43,000 nucleotides of DNA from Apostichopus japonicus. Its lineage: Eukaryota; Echinodermata; Holothuroidea; Aspidochirotida; Stichopodidae. The translations under genes were made by a program, and so were the position numbers. The stretch lies in assembly GCF_037975245.1 (NCBI RefSeq), contig NC_092576.1, positions 25,075,611 to 25,118,610 on the forward strand, in the 5' to 3' direction. The notes under the pieces were generated by a model. The model saw only the letters and a program-made list of their open reading frames with translations. It was not told the origin of the DNA and did not search any database. Each line of letters opens with the position of its first letter. Position 1 is the first letter of the stretch. This document shows, piece after piece, positions 11,013 through 23,223 of this stretch.

Positions 11013-11540
11013 TGTAACGTGAATGGCCTTTATACTCATCCGTAGTAAACTGTACTTAGCTTCATAGCCAGCCATGTCATGAATATTCATAATCTATTAG
11101 GATGTAATTTTAGGGGGTTAAATGTTAATTGCTGTGTTTTAAAGACTAATTAAGAGAGTTATGGATTTAGTAAACCAACATTATCATTAAGTTAAATGTC
11201 TACGACATGTCTGCACATGTTTGGGGGCATAATGTTATTGTTGTTAATTAAATAGTTAAAGGGATTGTACTTCTCATGTTGTACTGTTATATTGCGTGGT
11301 ATATGGACCAGAGTGAGACGGTCAAATAAATGCCTATAAAATTGTTCTTTTCTGAAGAACTGGCACTCACACACTCTAAAGTCTTGTGCGCAGAGTCATT
11401 TTTGATGTGTGTTTGTAACCTGGCCTGGTCTCTAGATGCTGCCCTGCGGTGGTTAACTGATACATAGGCTAGCAACGATTTCTTCAAACAGATCTTCTGG
11501 CAGTATTCTTGGCCATGCTGAGGACCCTCGGAACGCAACA
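11013..11540 (+). repeat. 3' LTR
   Basis: 528 bp, TGTAACGT...CGCAACA, with the canonical TG...CA ends. It is near-identical to the 5' LTR over the first 450 bases (two substitutions) but differs at ten positions and one indel in the last 80. It is followed at once by the ATAC target duplication (11541-11544). Confidence 0.95.
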
Positions 11541-11544
11541 ATAC
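11541..11544. repeat. Target-site duplication, right copy (ATAC)
   Basis: Matches 3776-3779 on the other side of the element. Confidence 0.75.
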
Positions 11545-11722
11545 TATTCGGAGTTGCTTCTTGACCTTGCGAACATTAATTATAAAACTCATTAATGATA
11601 TTTGACGGGCAAAGTAGCTTTTATTTTAATATAATTGCATAATTTTAATATGTTGTTGATGTCAGTATACTTTACAGAGTACATTTACATGACTGTTCCT
11701 CCAACGCTTTTGTTGAATTGAA

Positions 11723-12133
11723 ATGGAACCGAATTTTAAAAACAACAGCGAAAATACTTCGGATAGCTTTGAATCAGGTTTCAATGCTGTGTTTGTCAAT
11801 ACCATTGTCCCTTGGTCATATTTCGTGCAAGACTATATAAACCAAAATGAAATCGGTTGTCATCCATGGGTTTTATGTTGTTTGCAACAGGCAACAATGT
11901 ACAATACCTGTATACAGGCGCAAATTGGTATTTGCATGGCATACACAGAAATTATCCTGCCATTAAAGTTGTATTGTATGTTTAAATTAAGCCATACATT
12001 ATATATTTATGTCCAAATATTTGCATACCGTTTTAGAAGTCCATCCAAACACTTTAGGCAAATAAAGAAACTTCGGCATGGAATCCTGTATAATGCTTCC
12101 GAAAGAAGAGAAGAAAAACGATCAAAAGTATAA
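11723..12133 (+). CDS. Unrecognised 136-codon ORF, doubtful
   Basis: An ATG-started frame of 136 codons begins 180 bases after the retrotransposon. The start has A at -3. The product would be cysteine- and tyrosine-rich in the middle (GCHPWVLCCLQQATMYNTC) and basic at the C-terminus. I recognise no domain, signal peptide or clear membrane segment. It is the longest ATG frame between the retrotransposon and the second duplicated copy, but in AT-rich animal DNA a frame of this length can occur by chance. It has no visible promoter or splice support. Confidence 0.2.
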   Translation: MEPNFKNNSENTSDSFESGFNAVFVNTIVPWSYFVQDYINQNEIGCHPWVLCCLQQATMYNTCIQAQIGICMAYTEIILPLKLYCMFKLSHTLYIYVQIFAYRFRSPSKHFRQIKKLRHGILYNASERREEKRSKV

Positions 12134-15100
12134 AAATCGATGTGTGGTACAATTAATGTATTCAATTTAATCGCGCCCCTTTGTTTAAACAAGTAATATA
12201 ATATTAGGTAGTGCATTTAAGAAAGAAGAAAACCAAACAACGTTACAAGTAAACTAAATAGTACAAGTGCACATGTACTAGTCTACACATAGTATCCACA
12301 CAGTACACATATATAGTATCCTAACCATTATCCGATGTAACTGACTTTTGCTAATGTCCGCTTTTGCAAGCATGGAAGAAAGTAGTTACCGCAAGAAACC
12401 TGACAAAAGAACGAAGTGACTAACTGATCCTCAACGAAAGCAGGAAGAACCAAGCCGCGAAGGAAATATAGTAAAAGGCGAATCTGTATCTGCAAAGAAC
12501 AGCACAGAACGTAGCCTATATCGTGCGATACTATGCAACATACTTGATGTAGACCTAGGCATTCCTATGTTTGAAGGTTTTTTTCTTTATCAGAGACCTC
12601 TAATGTAACTTAGATTATTGTGGATTGATCACTCGGATCGAGGCTCTCAATTTCAAACTCGAAAATTCGGTAAGGCTCAACAAACTTACCATTACCACTT
12701 ATAGTCCAGCAAATTCAATGAATGTATAGACATTAGTAGTAGGTTAAGTATCGTATTTCGTGTTTATTTGTAGAGTAATTTAGTGATTAGCTGATCGAGG
12801 TACTGTAAGTGATGAATATTCATACCCTACTGTGTGTATATGCTTTGTTGCCTAACGTATATAAGATGGGCAGTTTTTGTTCCGATTTGTAATAATTTGG
12901 CGTAACCTTCACCTGTATTTTTATAAAACAGAGCCATTACTTGGTACATTGAAACCAGGTACACCTCCAGTTTTTCCACTCCGTCGAAAGTGGTGTTACT
13001 CTAGAGCCAAGCAAGTAACCAGTTTATTGTTTCAAAATCAACAAGCTATGTCGGTATTAATGCTGTTGGTCTTTGGTATAACTCTTGTATTAGGTAGATG
13101 GCTTAGAATCAAGAAAGAAAATATGTTTATATTGCCAATCTTACAGCAAAAAGAATGACTATCCATACATTCAGCTACCATGAATCAGACATTAAACTTG
13201 AAGTGTAGTAACATTCCTTTTAACCACCTCTATGAGGCTCTACTGGATATGGTTGATGTTATTGCTGGGGTTCACCTCGAAAAGCTGTTCGCTCAACCAA
13301 TTTAAAATGTTTCTTGTAGTAATAGTTTGATTGGGGAAATTACACTTTGTAGGAGGCTTTTCCAATTGATCCAAACATCCACAAATCATCACTTCAAAAC
13401 AGTTGGATACTTTGAATAATTAGAAATGGAAAATGTTTATACCTACCTACCAACCTACAACATAACAAAAATGTCTCATATAGCTACCACTTTTTAAAAA
13501 AAAAACTAAAATATAGCCTATTCGCTCATATTTTAATAAATCTTTACAATGAAAGGACGTAGTCGTGTCCTCTGAAATAGTGAAAGGGAGCGGGGAAGCA
13601 GAGAGCGATGCAGCGGGCCACACCAAACAAATGATGACAGTGACGACAATCTCTTGGTTCAAGTAATCTTCCTTAGTCCCTAGACCTTTTTACACGCCAA
13701 GGTCAAAAGCAACGACAAATGAAGAACAGCCTATGTAACATAGAGCAAATAACAAACAGAATATGAGATAACATGATCATGATAATAACACAAAAATCAG
13801 AGATTAACAAAGGTGACCTCAACCAGAGAGAGAGCTGTGATCAACAGAAACTATTAACAAAATCCTATTAAAATTAATAATAAACATACAATGGTACACC
13901 TTACATAAGAATGATTACATTTTCATAACAAATAGTTACGAAACTCAAGGACACTGTAAATAGCAATACGTAACCATAAACAGCAATAGAGCTTTACCTA
14001 TAGGGACCGAAAGCCATAACTCATGTTACGCACGGAAGAGATATAATAAATGGAAACGGCTGAACAAAACATAATGTCATTGACACTAATTACAATCTAC
14101 AAACATCAGTCCCATGATTTGTCTATAAAATGTCAGCCTTATAAATCCTTTATACAACTAAACCTCTTAACTCAGTACATCAGAAGTTCTCACGAATATT
14201 ACAAGAACTATTAACACTAAAGAACGATAGTCTAAAATGACCTGGTGAGACACGGAATATGCCTGCCAACTGCACCCTATTCGACTCATTACTCACCAGA
14301 CCCAAATGAATAAGTTAAAAGTGACTCCGTCAACCCAAGGACATCCTCAGTGAGTAACGTCGCACAATATACTACACGACCCAGACTCTATTAGAAAGAG
14401 TGACGTAATTACATAAAATACCTAAAACTAACACTTAAGTTTACTGCGGCAAGACCCCTAATGACCTGTTAGACACTGTAGTGTGTCACACCACCTAAGT
14501 CATGTGGGACCTAGTTTTCCTATTTAAATTATTACATATAGAGTACAATTACACAAGACAAACAAAATAAAGATATAATGAATAATGAAGCTTAAAACAA
14601 TAAAAAGAGTTGCATCAAAAACAATTAAGAATACTGTCGTACATATGGGCCTATTAAAATAAATCATCCATATAGGCCCACATAGCCGTGGTATGTTAGG
14701 CTGCTAACCCAAGATGATCCCTATAGTATTACTGTGTTACGCCATAACCTAAGTTGGGTCCATAACACCTACATAGCGTTAGGCCATAGCCTAAGTTGAA
14801 TACATAACACCTACAGTGTATCAGACTGGCCTAGACAGGAACCCTTTGTTCTGGGTGAGCACATGGGCCACCTCTCAAACTACAATCGCCCCCTCTTCAC
14901 CCATGTGACTAGAACAACATACTAACACATACCAAATTTAGTATAAAACCTTGTGAATTGATATCACTTTTTATCTAACAGCATCTTGAAACAAATCTAC
15001 ACAAATTAATGATAATTCCTTAAAAGGCAATTCCATACTAATTCAACATCAATTCAATGTAGGGAATATTAACCTTTTATAATATAACCAAACAAGATTT

Positions 15101-16548
15101 GGACAAAACACATTCTTCAGAGAAACATTTTTACTACATGTCCTCCCACATGCAGCCAAACATTAAATTAACTATCTCTCTGTTTACCTGCCAGGCTACC
15201 ACAAATATCCTATCCATTTCTACATAATTGGTTAGAATGAGATAAATAAAATGTATGCAATTGTGAACACTGCAATTTCTCTCGAAATTGGATCTTAGCA
15301 ACGCTAATTCAATATACAATCTAACACAGTGAAGCCATAGACTCTTAATAAATTTCGATCTATAACTTACACAGAAGTTGACCTAAAGCAACACTTTAAC
15401 CCACAACTTAGTGCTAAACAATAAATTACATGATTTTTTTCAAAGATCAACTCACTAGGTAGCAGCAGCTTTACAACTATCGAATCTTCACGCAAGGCTC
15501 ATTTTAAATAACTTTTGCCCAGCTGAAACTGGCATGTTGCTTGGACAACAATAGAGCGTGAAGTGCCCACATGGTGCAGAGCAGTGAGATACACACACTT
15601 ACTCGACGTCAGGATATTACCATAAAACCTTTCTTTTCACAATGTAATGAGCCTTAATGTAGCAATAAATGTAAATGTTCATAAATTACAAAAGTTCCAT
15701 GATAATTTATAAAATCTAAGCAACTAAAACCACATAACTGCTCAAATATCCATGTAAAGGACATCATGAATATTCAGTAGGTAAATAGTTGCTTTTTGAG
15801 GCAGTATGTCCTGGGCATGTGAGAGTCACATGCAAGGCCAACTAGTGTAACCCACACTTAGACAGATTAAAGTGGCAACATAAATTTATACTTTACTACA
15901 ATAGGAACCAAAATCTGTAAACTGTAGCTCTGAAAACAAAACAAATTGTGTGCAAAACTCTACGAAAGAATGTTGATGACGTGCCTGTAATTTTACAAGC
16001 CACGCTAAAGTCTATGAATAAGTTGAGTGTACATATGAGTGATCAGTAACAAGAAATCCGTAGTCATAACCGTGAACGTTTCAATATGATTTTCTACTGA
16101 CCCGTGTCATGCTTGAACAAAAATCGGAATTCATAGACATAATAAGTGCTGAAAACGTGAAAGAAACCAAGACAATGGAGAAGGATTCGCTCAAAACCGT
16201 TTTACTAATGACAAAAGAAATATAAATTCACTTAGCAACAGCAACGTCATTGTGCTTCGGGCAATGTCTAGAATATCACGAGTACGCAGTATTTATACTT
16301 ATATTGCGTCATTTGTACACTGTAACTTTGCTATATGCTCAAGTACAAAGATATTGTTAGGGTTGCTCGAGATTCCAGAATAGTATACAGTTATTGAAAC
16401 GACAAAACACACAATAAGGTTGCCACCATTGCATGTTATGAAGCATATATAAACTTATTTTATGTGTGTCCTCAACAGTGGAACAATTTCTTCTCCTGAC
16501 TAATCACCTAAATGAATCATTCCGATTTATTACCACACCATGTGAAAA
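12134..16548. other. Non-coding region, no gene supported
   Basis: AT-rich DNA with short frames only (for example 12877-13158 plus and 13447-13662 minus), none recognisable. A short degenerate 42-bp tandem repeat is listed separately. A TATAAG at about 12860 has no supported gene downstream. Confidence 0.5.
14690..14830. repeat. Degenerate 42-bp tandem repeat, about 3 units
   Basis: Related units start near 14695, 14736 and 14778 (GTTAGGC/GTTACGC/GTTAGGC ... CATAACCTAAGTTG...CATAACACCTACA), 41-42 bases apart, with a partial unit after. It is non-coding. Confidence 0.6.
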
Positions 16549-18753
16549 CTTCTAATTGTTTCATACTTTGACTCAAAATATTGTAACTTCACCACTTCTG
16601 AATGACCACCCCTTCCCCCCCCCCCCCCCCATCTCTATTCAACTCTTGTATTATCAAAAGAAGAGGATACAGGTATGAGCAAAGGAATATGGAACATTTA
16701 ATTGTTGATGGGTAATTTGAATGAGCACTCTCCACAACTATAGTAACCTGTACATACCTACAATGACAGTTCAAGTCAAACGGCGAAGCAATATTTAATA
16801 CAGAATACTAAACAAATGAAACTGATTAATCATGGTGTTCTTTCAATAACAGAGTTATTATATATAGAAATGGCGGCTGCCATATAACTGACAGTATATA
16901 TTCGTATTCAAGATGCAATTAGTCCATAATATTACCACAAGAAGTCTGTATAAACTGTTACAGTGGAATGGAGGTTTAGCAGATGTGCTTATGTGAGCCT
17001 TGTTTCGTGTACTGTGTTCGCCATTTAACAGCAACGTGCAGAATAACATACCCCGACTGGTGATGGTTGGTCCTGTCAGGTAAGAGAGTGACGATTAAAT
17101 TCACAGAGGAAGTATAGCATCACTGCTACACTCTTCAAACAACCTTGTAATTTTTCCGACCAGAAATTCCAGTCAAAATATTTTTGACTAGAAAAGGATC
17201 GGCTTGACAAGATATTCTCGTTACGGTAACTCTGATCTAGTTAATTTACAAGCCGACAACTGACAAGGTATCCGTAGTCACAGCTGAGTTTGCGCATTGC
17301 TTGTAGAATTCAGACGTTTGACTTAAACATTATTGTCGACGCGCAACCATCGGCTTAGACCAATGATACATCAAGTAAGCGTACTATCATATGATTTCCA
17401 ACAATGAACGATAACGAGGGCGAGTTTGTGTCAAAAACAATTATACAATGCTGGTTAACAAAATACATCGACACATTTAACAGTACATGCGACGTGTCCT
17501 GCAAACGTCCGTTCGTTTATGCAATGAGTATGGCCGGTATATATAACACTCGTTGAAGTTATTCAGACAAGGCTTAGCGTTACTAGGGAACATCAGTTCA
17601 AAGTTGATTGCAATATGTACCAGGGTGTTTTTAGGATTTTGTCGTTAGTTTACTAACGCTCTTAGAGCCTACGCTGTCCGGGTCGGCTAGATATAGTTAG
17701 GCCTAGTAGGGTGCTCCCAAATGCCATGCATTGAAGCCATGGATTTGATTGTAACCTCACGATTATTTTACCTTATGCCATTGAAGTTCATTCTGGGGAT
17801 AAATGACTAATAAGCTGTCACGAGTTTGTATAAAATAGCTCTTTCCTGTCTTCTGTGTCCAAAGGTAGAACTTCACTGTACTAACTTCCTAGGCCATAGG
17901 CTAATACTGAGTAGAAATAGTATTTAGTAACGGTAAAGATAGAACTTAGACTAGGGCCTAAATATGCCTATAACCACTAGTCTAACGTTCACTGACAGAT
18001 ACTGGATAGGCATTGGCTAGAGTTAACTTGTAAAATTTATGATATCGTTACAAACGAGAATGGTATAGGCCTTATTTCGTCAACAAATGGCCTGACGTTA
18101 CAAGTTGGGCTGAGCATAAATATATTTACTATATTTAATATATTCCAATTAATATAGTATATGCTGATAGTGATGGTGGGTTTGCCAGGTCTGGAGTAGC
18201 CTCCCTGATTTATTTTAGTAATATAACTTCCATTCTGAATGTTCTGCTAGTCTGCCTACCAATGTTACAACAACAAACACTAATAGTCTGTGTTTTTTTA
18301 TTTATTTTTTTGTCAACCTGCAGGAGCCGTGGGAATCTAAATTAGTTAATGCTGATAGTGACTGATAGGCTACACGCAGATGCAGAACGAACTTGTTGAG
18401 AATGCTAGCCAATCTAAATGACAATGGTTCTACAATCGTTAAAATACTAGGCCTAGCCTAGGCCCCTAGGCCTATATCACTGTTCAAAAGAACAAGTCAA
18501 AACTTGATTTTCCAATTTCAACCCCCCCCCCTCAAATGATGGCATGTTTTTTATTGCTGATTTAGGCCCTATTTGTAAAGACCCATAGGTCTAAGCTAGC
18601 CATGAGTAGGTTATTCTATATGATTACTAAAGTCAACAGTTCAGGGTATAATTAAGATGTTACACTTGCTGCGTAATCGCAGGCATGAAATAGCCAAAGA
18701 AAACGGTAATATGCCATATTGACAACATTTATCTTGCTCGATGAAAATATCTA
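16549..18753. repeat. Copy 2 of the 2.2-kb diverged direct duplication
   Basis: Homologous and co-linear with 1-2208. The shared first word is acttctaattgtttcatact, and homology ends at 'aaaatatcta' (18753). The C-run at about 16615-16630 is longer than in copy 1. Its left border cannot be defined, because the matching part of copy 1 would lie outside the window. The unit repeats at about 16.5 kb, or about 8.8 kb if the later retrotransposon insertion is removed. Confidence 0.85.
17538..17568 (+). promoter_or_regulatory. Candidate TATA plus initiator core promoter, copy 2
   Basis: TATATATAAC (17538-17547) and TCAGAC (17563-17568) lie at exactly the spacing seen in copy 1. The bases between and around them have diverged, so retention of both elements hints at function. 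No ORF follows closely. Confidence 0.35.
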
Positions 18754-19471
18754 GGCTGCCTGGCGTATACATAAGGCCAATTAATCCTGTGTAATGCTGT
18801 GCACTGTTGCTAATTTGCCCGGTGAAATGGTCGAAAAAGCACAATGACTGCTTATTCTTCAGATTCTCGATTCAGGTTAAACAATTAAATACACTTTGTT
18901 AATTGCATGATCTGTTAAAAACTTCAATGTGAACATTGTGACTTACAGAATTATGACCGTGATCATATTTATGATTGTATCATGATTTGATTACAAAAAT
19001 ACAGCAATTTTGCTGTGCTATTATAGTTTGCTGCATGGTATTTAAATGATATGGCAGCAAGGGTTAAAGTTCATTGCTGTATAAACGTTACTGCCCACTC
19101 ACTGGTGGCGGTGATGAAAGCCACAGTGTGATTATTTTCATGTCGCCACCATTAATGCCAGGAACAATATTATATACTAATGTTTTTAAACGAGCTGTCT
19201 GACGACATTGTTAATGTAGTAAAGCTACTTTTACTATAAGAAGCAAATAAAGTCGATATTAGTAGTGTTTTTTTTTTATTCTTCTTTTCGATAGACCAGT
19301 TTTTTTCAATGCCACAGCCAACTTAATAGGGCTAATTACAGTAGATCAAAATTATTTAAACGTTGCAAAAGGCCAATAAGTTACTTTAGTTATGGTCCAT
19401 TTGTAGCATTTCTCAATTTGGAGCAAAACCTGAATTTTAATCCCTCCAGCTTTATTTTATTCTTTCCACAG
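18754..19471. other. Non-coding stretch with a possible polyadenylation signal
   Basis: No ORF of note. AATAAA at about 19246 is followed within 30 bases by a T/GT-rich run, so it could end a transcript coming from the left. This could be checked with RNA data. Confidence 0.35.
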
Positions 19472-19579
19472 AAAATGAAGTTGATGAGGAACTTTCATGT
19501 TTCTAGACTCAGGGCTGAATCAGATATTCCAACTAAGACTGCTATCCTACTGGGTATTCGAGTTGCCTATAGGAAGTGG
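19472..19579 (+). CDS. Putative internal exon A of a small spliced gene
   Basis: A strong acceptor (pyrimidine-rich tattctttccacag ending at 19471) and the donor GTAAAC at 19580 bound 108 bases that are open in phase 0. They encode 36 residues (KMKLMRNFHVSRL...GIRVAYRKW). Phase 0 at both ends lets it join in frame to the exon at 20106. The internal ATG at 19475 could be a start. No domain is recognised in this exon alone, and it is the weakest member of the model. Confidence 0.25.
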
Positions 19580-20105
19580 GTAAACATTTCTTCTGACAAC
19601 TTTTTGAGGTGCCGTTTGTGGGGACAGTTAAACTCTTTTGCAAGTCTACTGCCATACCCATGAATCAGTTAATTAACACTAACTAAAACCACTACATCTT
19701 TTAAGTAGAGACGCGAATTTATTGCATCTTGCTTACTAGTATAGGTCACTCCCCCAGTGGTGTATGACCAATTGGACATACATGTGTAACGTTTGCTGGT
19801 GGGAGAACTATAAATGACGACAATACAAACGTATGTAAACCTCGACGGGCTGTACTCGACTCTCCTTTATGCTCTTCTTCTCTCACATATACAAGTCATT
19901 GCACACTTGGCTGCAGCTTATATCCCGATATTCCTATTGCACGGAGTTCCGACGAGTTCATTCATAAAACAAAATTGTATAAACTTCAAATAGCAGTCGC
20001 TGTTACTTTGTTACACAAAAAAAGGGCAACTGTTTTTCTTTAACAAATCATAGACTCATATTTTTCATTTGATGGAGATGAAGTTGGTTTTGCTTGATTT
20101 ACTAG

Positions 20106-20249
20106 GTTTATCAAGATTTTTACACCCTTTTCCCTGGAAGATTTGATCGCATGTTTATGAAGTGGTCAAAGTATGCTAAAGAAGTGGTTCTCTATGCTGA
20201 ACATCAATTAGATTGGCACAGGGTCCTGAAAATAATAAATACGGAAAAG
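20106..20249 (+). CDS. Putative internal exon B of a small spliced gene
   Basis: The acceptor gcttgatttactag (ends 20105) and donor GTAATG (20250) bound 144 bases, phase 0 at both ends, encoding 48 residues. The peptide has the pattern LFPGRF...KWSKYAKEVVLYAEH. From memory, it resembles an aromatic/basic segment in multi-copy uncharacterised proteins of fishes and marine invertebrates, where it precedes the C-terminal module found in the next exon. The agreement of phase with both neighbours supports it. Confidence 0.35.
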
Positions 20250-20816
20250 GTAATGAACACTGATGTATTTGAAACATAGTACAGTAGATATGCGTGTCAG
20301 TGCAATGTGACAGTGCTTCATGCAATGCACTATCTGTAGAATGCCTTTGTGTATACGTGTGCTTTGAATGAAACACATGTGGTATGAAAATGCACCAATT
20401 GAAATTATGACTTAACTTCACTGTCGGGACTATCACAAGATGTAATAGTTAAACCTATATATGTATGTAATAACTATTAAAATGCTGTTACTTACAGTTT
20501 AAAAGCTTTAACGAGATAAAATTACATTGTAACTGACCATTAGATATAGGTAGAGCCTTGACTGAAAGTAACATTCTTCTAAGGAAAGGAATCAAATACT
20601 AGGGAGTTAACATTGTGCAAAAGTTTAGGTTATTGACAGTGGCGGCCATTCATTATTTTTGATTACCACTCAAAATTTCGCACTGCCAACTAGGTTGCAG
20701 ACCAGGGAAACAACAAATTTAACCCACAATACGTGGCACGTAAGTCATTAATGGATATCAATAAATTACATATCATTATGCTAGTAATTCATTTGGAGCA
20801 CTCACATGCTTTGTTT

Positions 20817-20931
<115 letters not shown>

Positions 20932-21544
20932 ACATTTTAGCTATTTTGTGAAGAAGTAAACAAAGGAGGCGGTTTTCATTATGTACCACTCAGTGTTGAG
21001 TTACACACAAATAGGATAAAATGTGGTTTTTCTAGACCATAATTTCATAGGAATAAGAATATCTTGGGTTAGAAGTCCAAATCCCAAACGCACCCCCGTA
21101 AAAGGTTTTTTTTTGGAGGTTCTTCGATATTTTTAAGGAAAAAATACCATAAGTTACATTTACACATAAATAAGATAACACAAACTCCTAGTAACCTCAG
21201 AATTCAAACACAGATATTTAATTAAGCCTTTATATTAGATGTGGTTACACTGTATTGGTGGGGAGTATTAGGGAGTCTCTAAATGACCCCCTATTTAACC
21301 CTAACTGCACTGGGGGAGCATAACGACATTTTTTGCCACGGATTTTGAACCGTTATGACACCACTTTTGTCTATATAGGAACCCTGTAGAGTGAGTTATG
21401 TACCAATTTGTGATGACGTCACAAAGTATTTCCAATTTTTACATTGACTTGTGTACAAGAACGTTAGTTAAAATAGGATACAAATACTCTAACTTGGAAA
21501 AAAATTTAAAAGTCTGTCTGCTTTGAAGTACATACAAATGATGA

Positions 21545-22120
21545 TTACTTAATCTTCTGAATCGCTATATTTTCACTGTCGCCAAAAAAGTCTTCACAAT
21601 CATTATCTAGAAACAGTTCTTGCACATCGTCACGCATAAAAATCTCGGGCCATCTCAGCTCTAGTGATTCTGTCCATTCATTGTCAACAATGTTTCCAGC
21701 TTCAAAACTACGTACGATCGCTGAGCGCCATTCTGTAGCAATGAAGTTTGATCTAAGAATGTTTAGCTTAAGAATATGCTGGCATGGTGGTAGCAATGAC
21801 ATATCAATGATCTTGTTCTGCTTTGTAAATTTGCGATCAAAGATTGTATATCTGGCTTCATTGAAATATTTACCCTTTAGGATATATGGCAATGCCACAT
21901 ATTCCTCAAGACCTGATGGTGCAAGAGTTGTATTTGATAACAACACAGGCACATATCGCAAGGTCTTCAGAATGAGCGACATTGACCTAACACCAGCACA
22001 GAAGACATCACTTATTGGCTTCCACGCTTTCACAGACAACGACTTCAACTCTTCCTTCTTTGAAAAGGAAAACAAACCTGCTGGGAGCTGCTGGAATGTA
22101 AGCCCGAATTCCTCGATACT
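21545..22120 (-). pseudogene. C-terminal fragment of an uncharacterised multi-copy protein family
   Basis: On the minus strand an open frame runs from 22120, just after an in-frame stop at 22121-22123, to TAA at 21545-21547, about 190 codons. It has no convincing ATG start, so it is a fragment or an exon. It contains the ordered words EARYTIFDRKF, IIDMSLLPPCQHIL and LRSNFIATEWRSA, then an acidic tail. From memory, this LPPC...R-N-(F/Y)-(I/V)-A-x-x-W arrangement marks the C-terminus of a dispersed family of uncharacterised proteins in cnidarians and deuterostomes, often near mobile DNA. The function is unknown. It lies antisense in the last intron of the putative plus-strand gene, which suggests a transposed or retrocopied fragment. 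Confidence 0.45.
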
Positions 22121-22956
22121 TTATCCAATCTTGGAGCATCTTCTGCTTTGTATGTTGAATTTGGGCTTTTAACCCAAGATATTCCCCCGCCCAGAGAGAA
22201 TCCCCCTTCTATGGGGTTGCGTTCAGGATTTGGGCTTTTTACCTAAGATATTCTTATTCCTTATGAATTCTAGTTTAGAAAAAAAACACATGAGATAAAT
22301 CCTACTTCCAGGTGATACCTAGCTCATTCGTAGCCTGGCTTATAACTATATTAAATCACTAATTTCATTTTCCTTAGAACTGGAACCAATACTACATGCA
22401 CTTGTGCGTTGTAAGATGTAATAGGGTGACGGTAACCAGCCAGAAGTCCACTCCGAAGTTTAAGGGAAAATGTCAATGTGTTAATTGTGTGTGTGTGTCC
22501 AAAACTCTTCCCAATCTGAAACTTGGCCAGAAGGTGCTCTTTGGTGGACTTTGTGTTAAGATGCTGCCATGGATATGGCAAAATTAAGAAAGAAATGTTT
22601 GCTTTGACTTGCAAACTCCGCGGGTTTTCGGACGCTCAAATCTAAATAAAAAATATAGTTGTGACTTAGGTTGAGTCAATTTGTCAAATTGTTGTGCTAG
22701 ATATACAAAGTTTAGGTTGGTTTAATTTTTCAAATACCTGTAATTCAAGCAAACATGAGATGAAAAAAAAACATTGCTTGATTTATCCTAGGATATCTTT
22801 ATTAATATACTTTAGTTTCAGTTTCAAAATCAGTAATATGAATTTAAAAATGGGATCAGATTTTCTTGCCTTCACGGTTTGCTTTTCAAGTGAGAAATAA
22901 TTCATAGACTATTACTGCTTATCTTGTTTATTGTTTTCACTATTTCTTCACCGCAG

Positions 22957-23223
22957 ATTGGAACCAACTTGACTGAGTTCCTGTCTAAGGTTAGCCAGAC
23001 GCAAGTATTTATTGTAATCATAGGAGAGAACAGAAGGAACCCAGAACAACAATTTGTGATACTAGAAAGGATAGCAATACCAGCTAGTTTTCTGATCAAT
23101 GTAGTTGATCTATGTTTCAAAGTGCTTTGTGTATCGGACCTTTACCACCTTTGGGAGTCTGGTAACGTGTGGGATTTCATTCAAAAGATATTTACGGGCT
23201 CGGCGAGGGGAAGGGGAGACTAA
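22957..23223 (+). CDS. Putative terminal exon C of a small spliced gene
   Basis: The acceptor ctatttcttcaccgcag ends at 22956. The exon opens in phase 0 and runs 88 codons to TAA at 23221-23223. The peptide includes VFIVIIGENRRNPEQQFVILE, then IPASFLINVVDLCFKVLCV and WDFIQKIFTG. From memory, this layout (Gly-Glu after a hydrophobic strand, then a long helix with VDLCFK, then an aromatic W-F-hydrophobic stretch) matches the C-terminal module of repetitive uncharacterised proteins of fishes and invertebrates. No enzymatic motif is visible. Together with exons A and B it gives 172 residues; earlier exons were not found. It may be a gene or a recent pseudogene. Confidence 0.45.
   Translation: MGTNLTEFLSKVSQTQVFIVIIGENRRNPEQQFVILERIAIPASFLINVVDLCFKVLCVSDLYHLWESGNVWDFIQKIFTGSARGRGD

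Larger units (their letters stand above)
3780..11540 (+). mobile_element. Full-length Ty3/gypsy LTR retrotransposon, coding region inactivated
   Basis: A 7.76-kb element in the plus orientation: 5' LTR, primer-binding site, leader with a 65-bp tandem array, gag, pol, polypurine tract and 3' LTR, flanked by an ATAC target duplication. Pol order is protease, reverse transcriptase, RNase H, integrase, which defines Ty3/gypsy (Metaviridae) rather than Ty1/copia. No envelope frame or chromodomain is seen. Gag has an internal stop and pol has a frame-breaking deletion inside reverse transcriptase, so this copy cannot make its own enzymes, though it could be mobilised in trans. The initiator-Met-like primer site and single CCHC knuckle suggest a mag/SURL-like lineage, but that placement is a guess. 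Confidence 0.95.

Noticed and set aside
12877-13158. 93-codon plus-strand ORF with a hydrophobic stretch after a TATAAG
   Set aside because: No recognisable domain, and its start is not near a convincing Kozak site. A second LTR was considered here but no matching partner or TG...CA ends were found.
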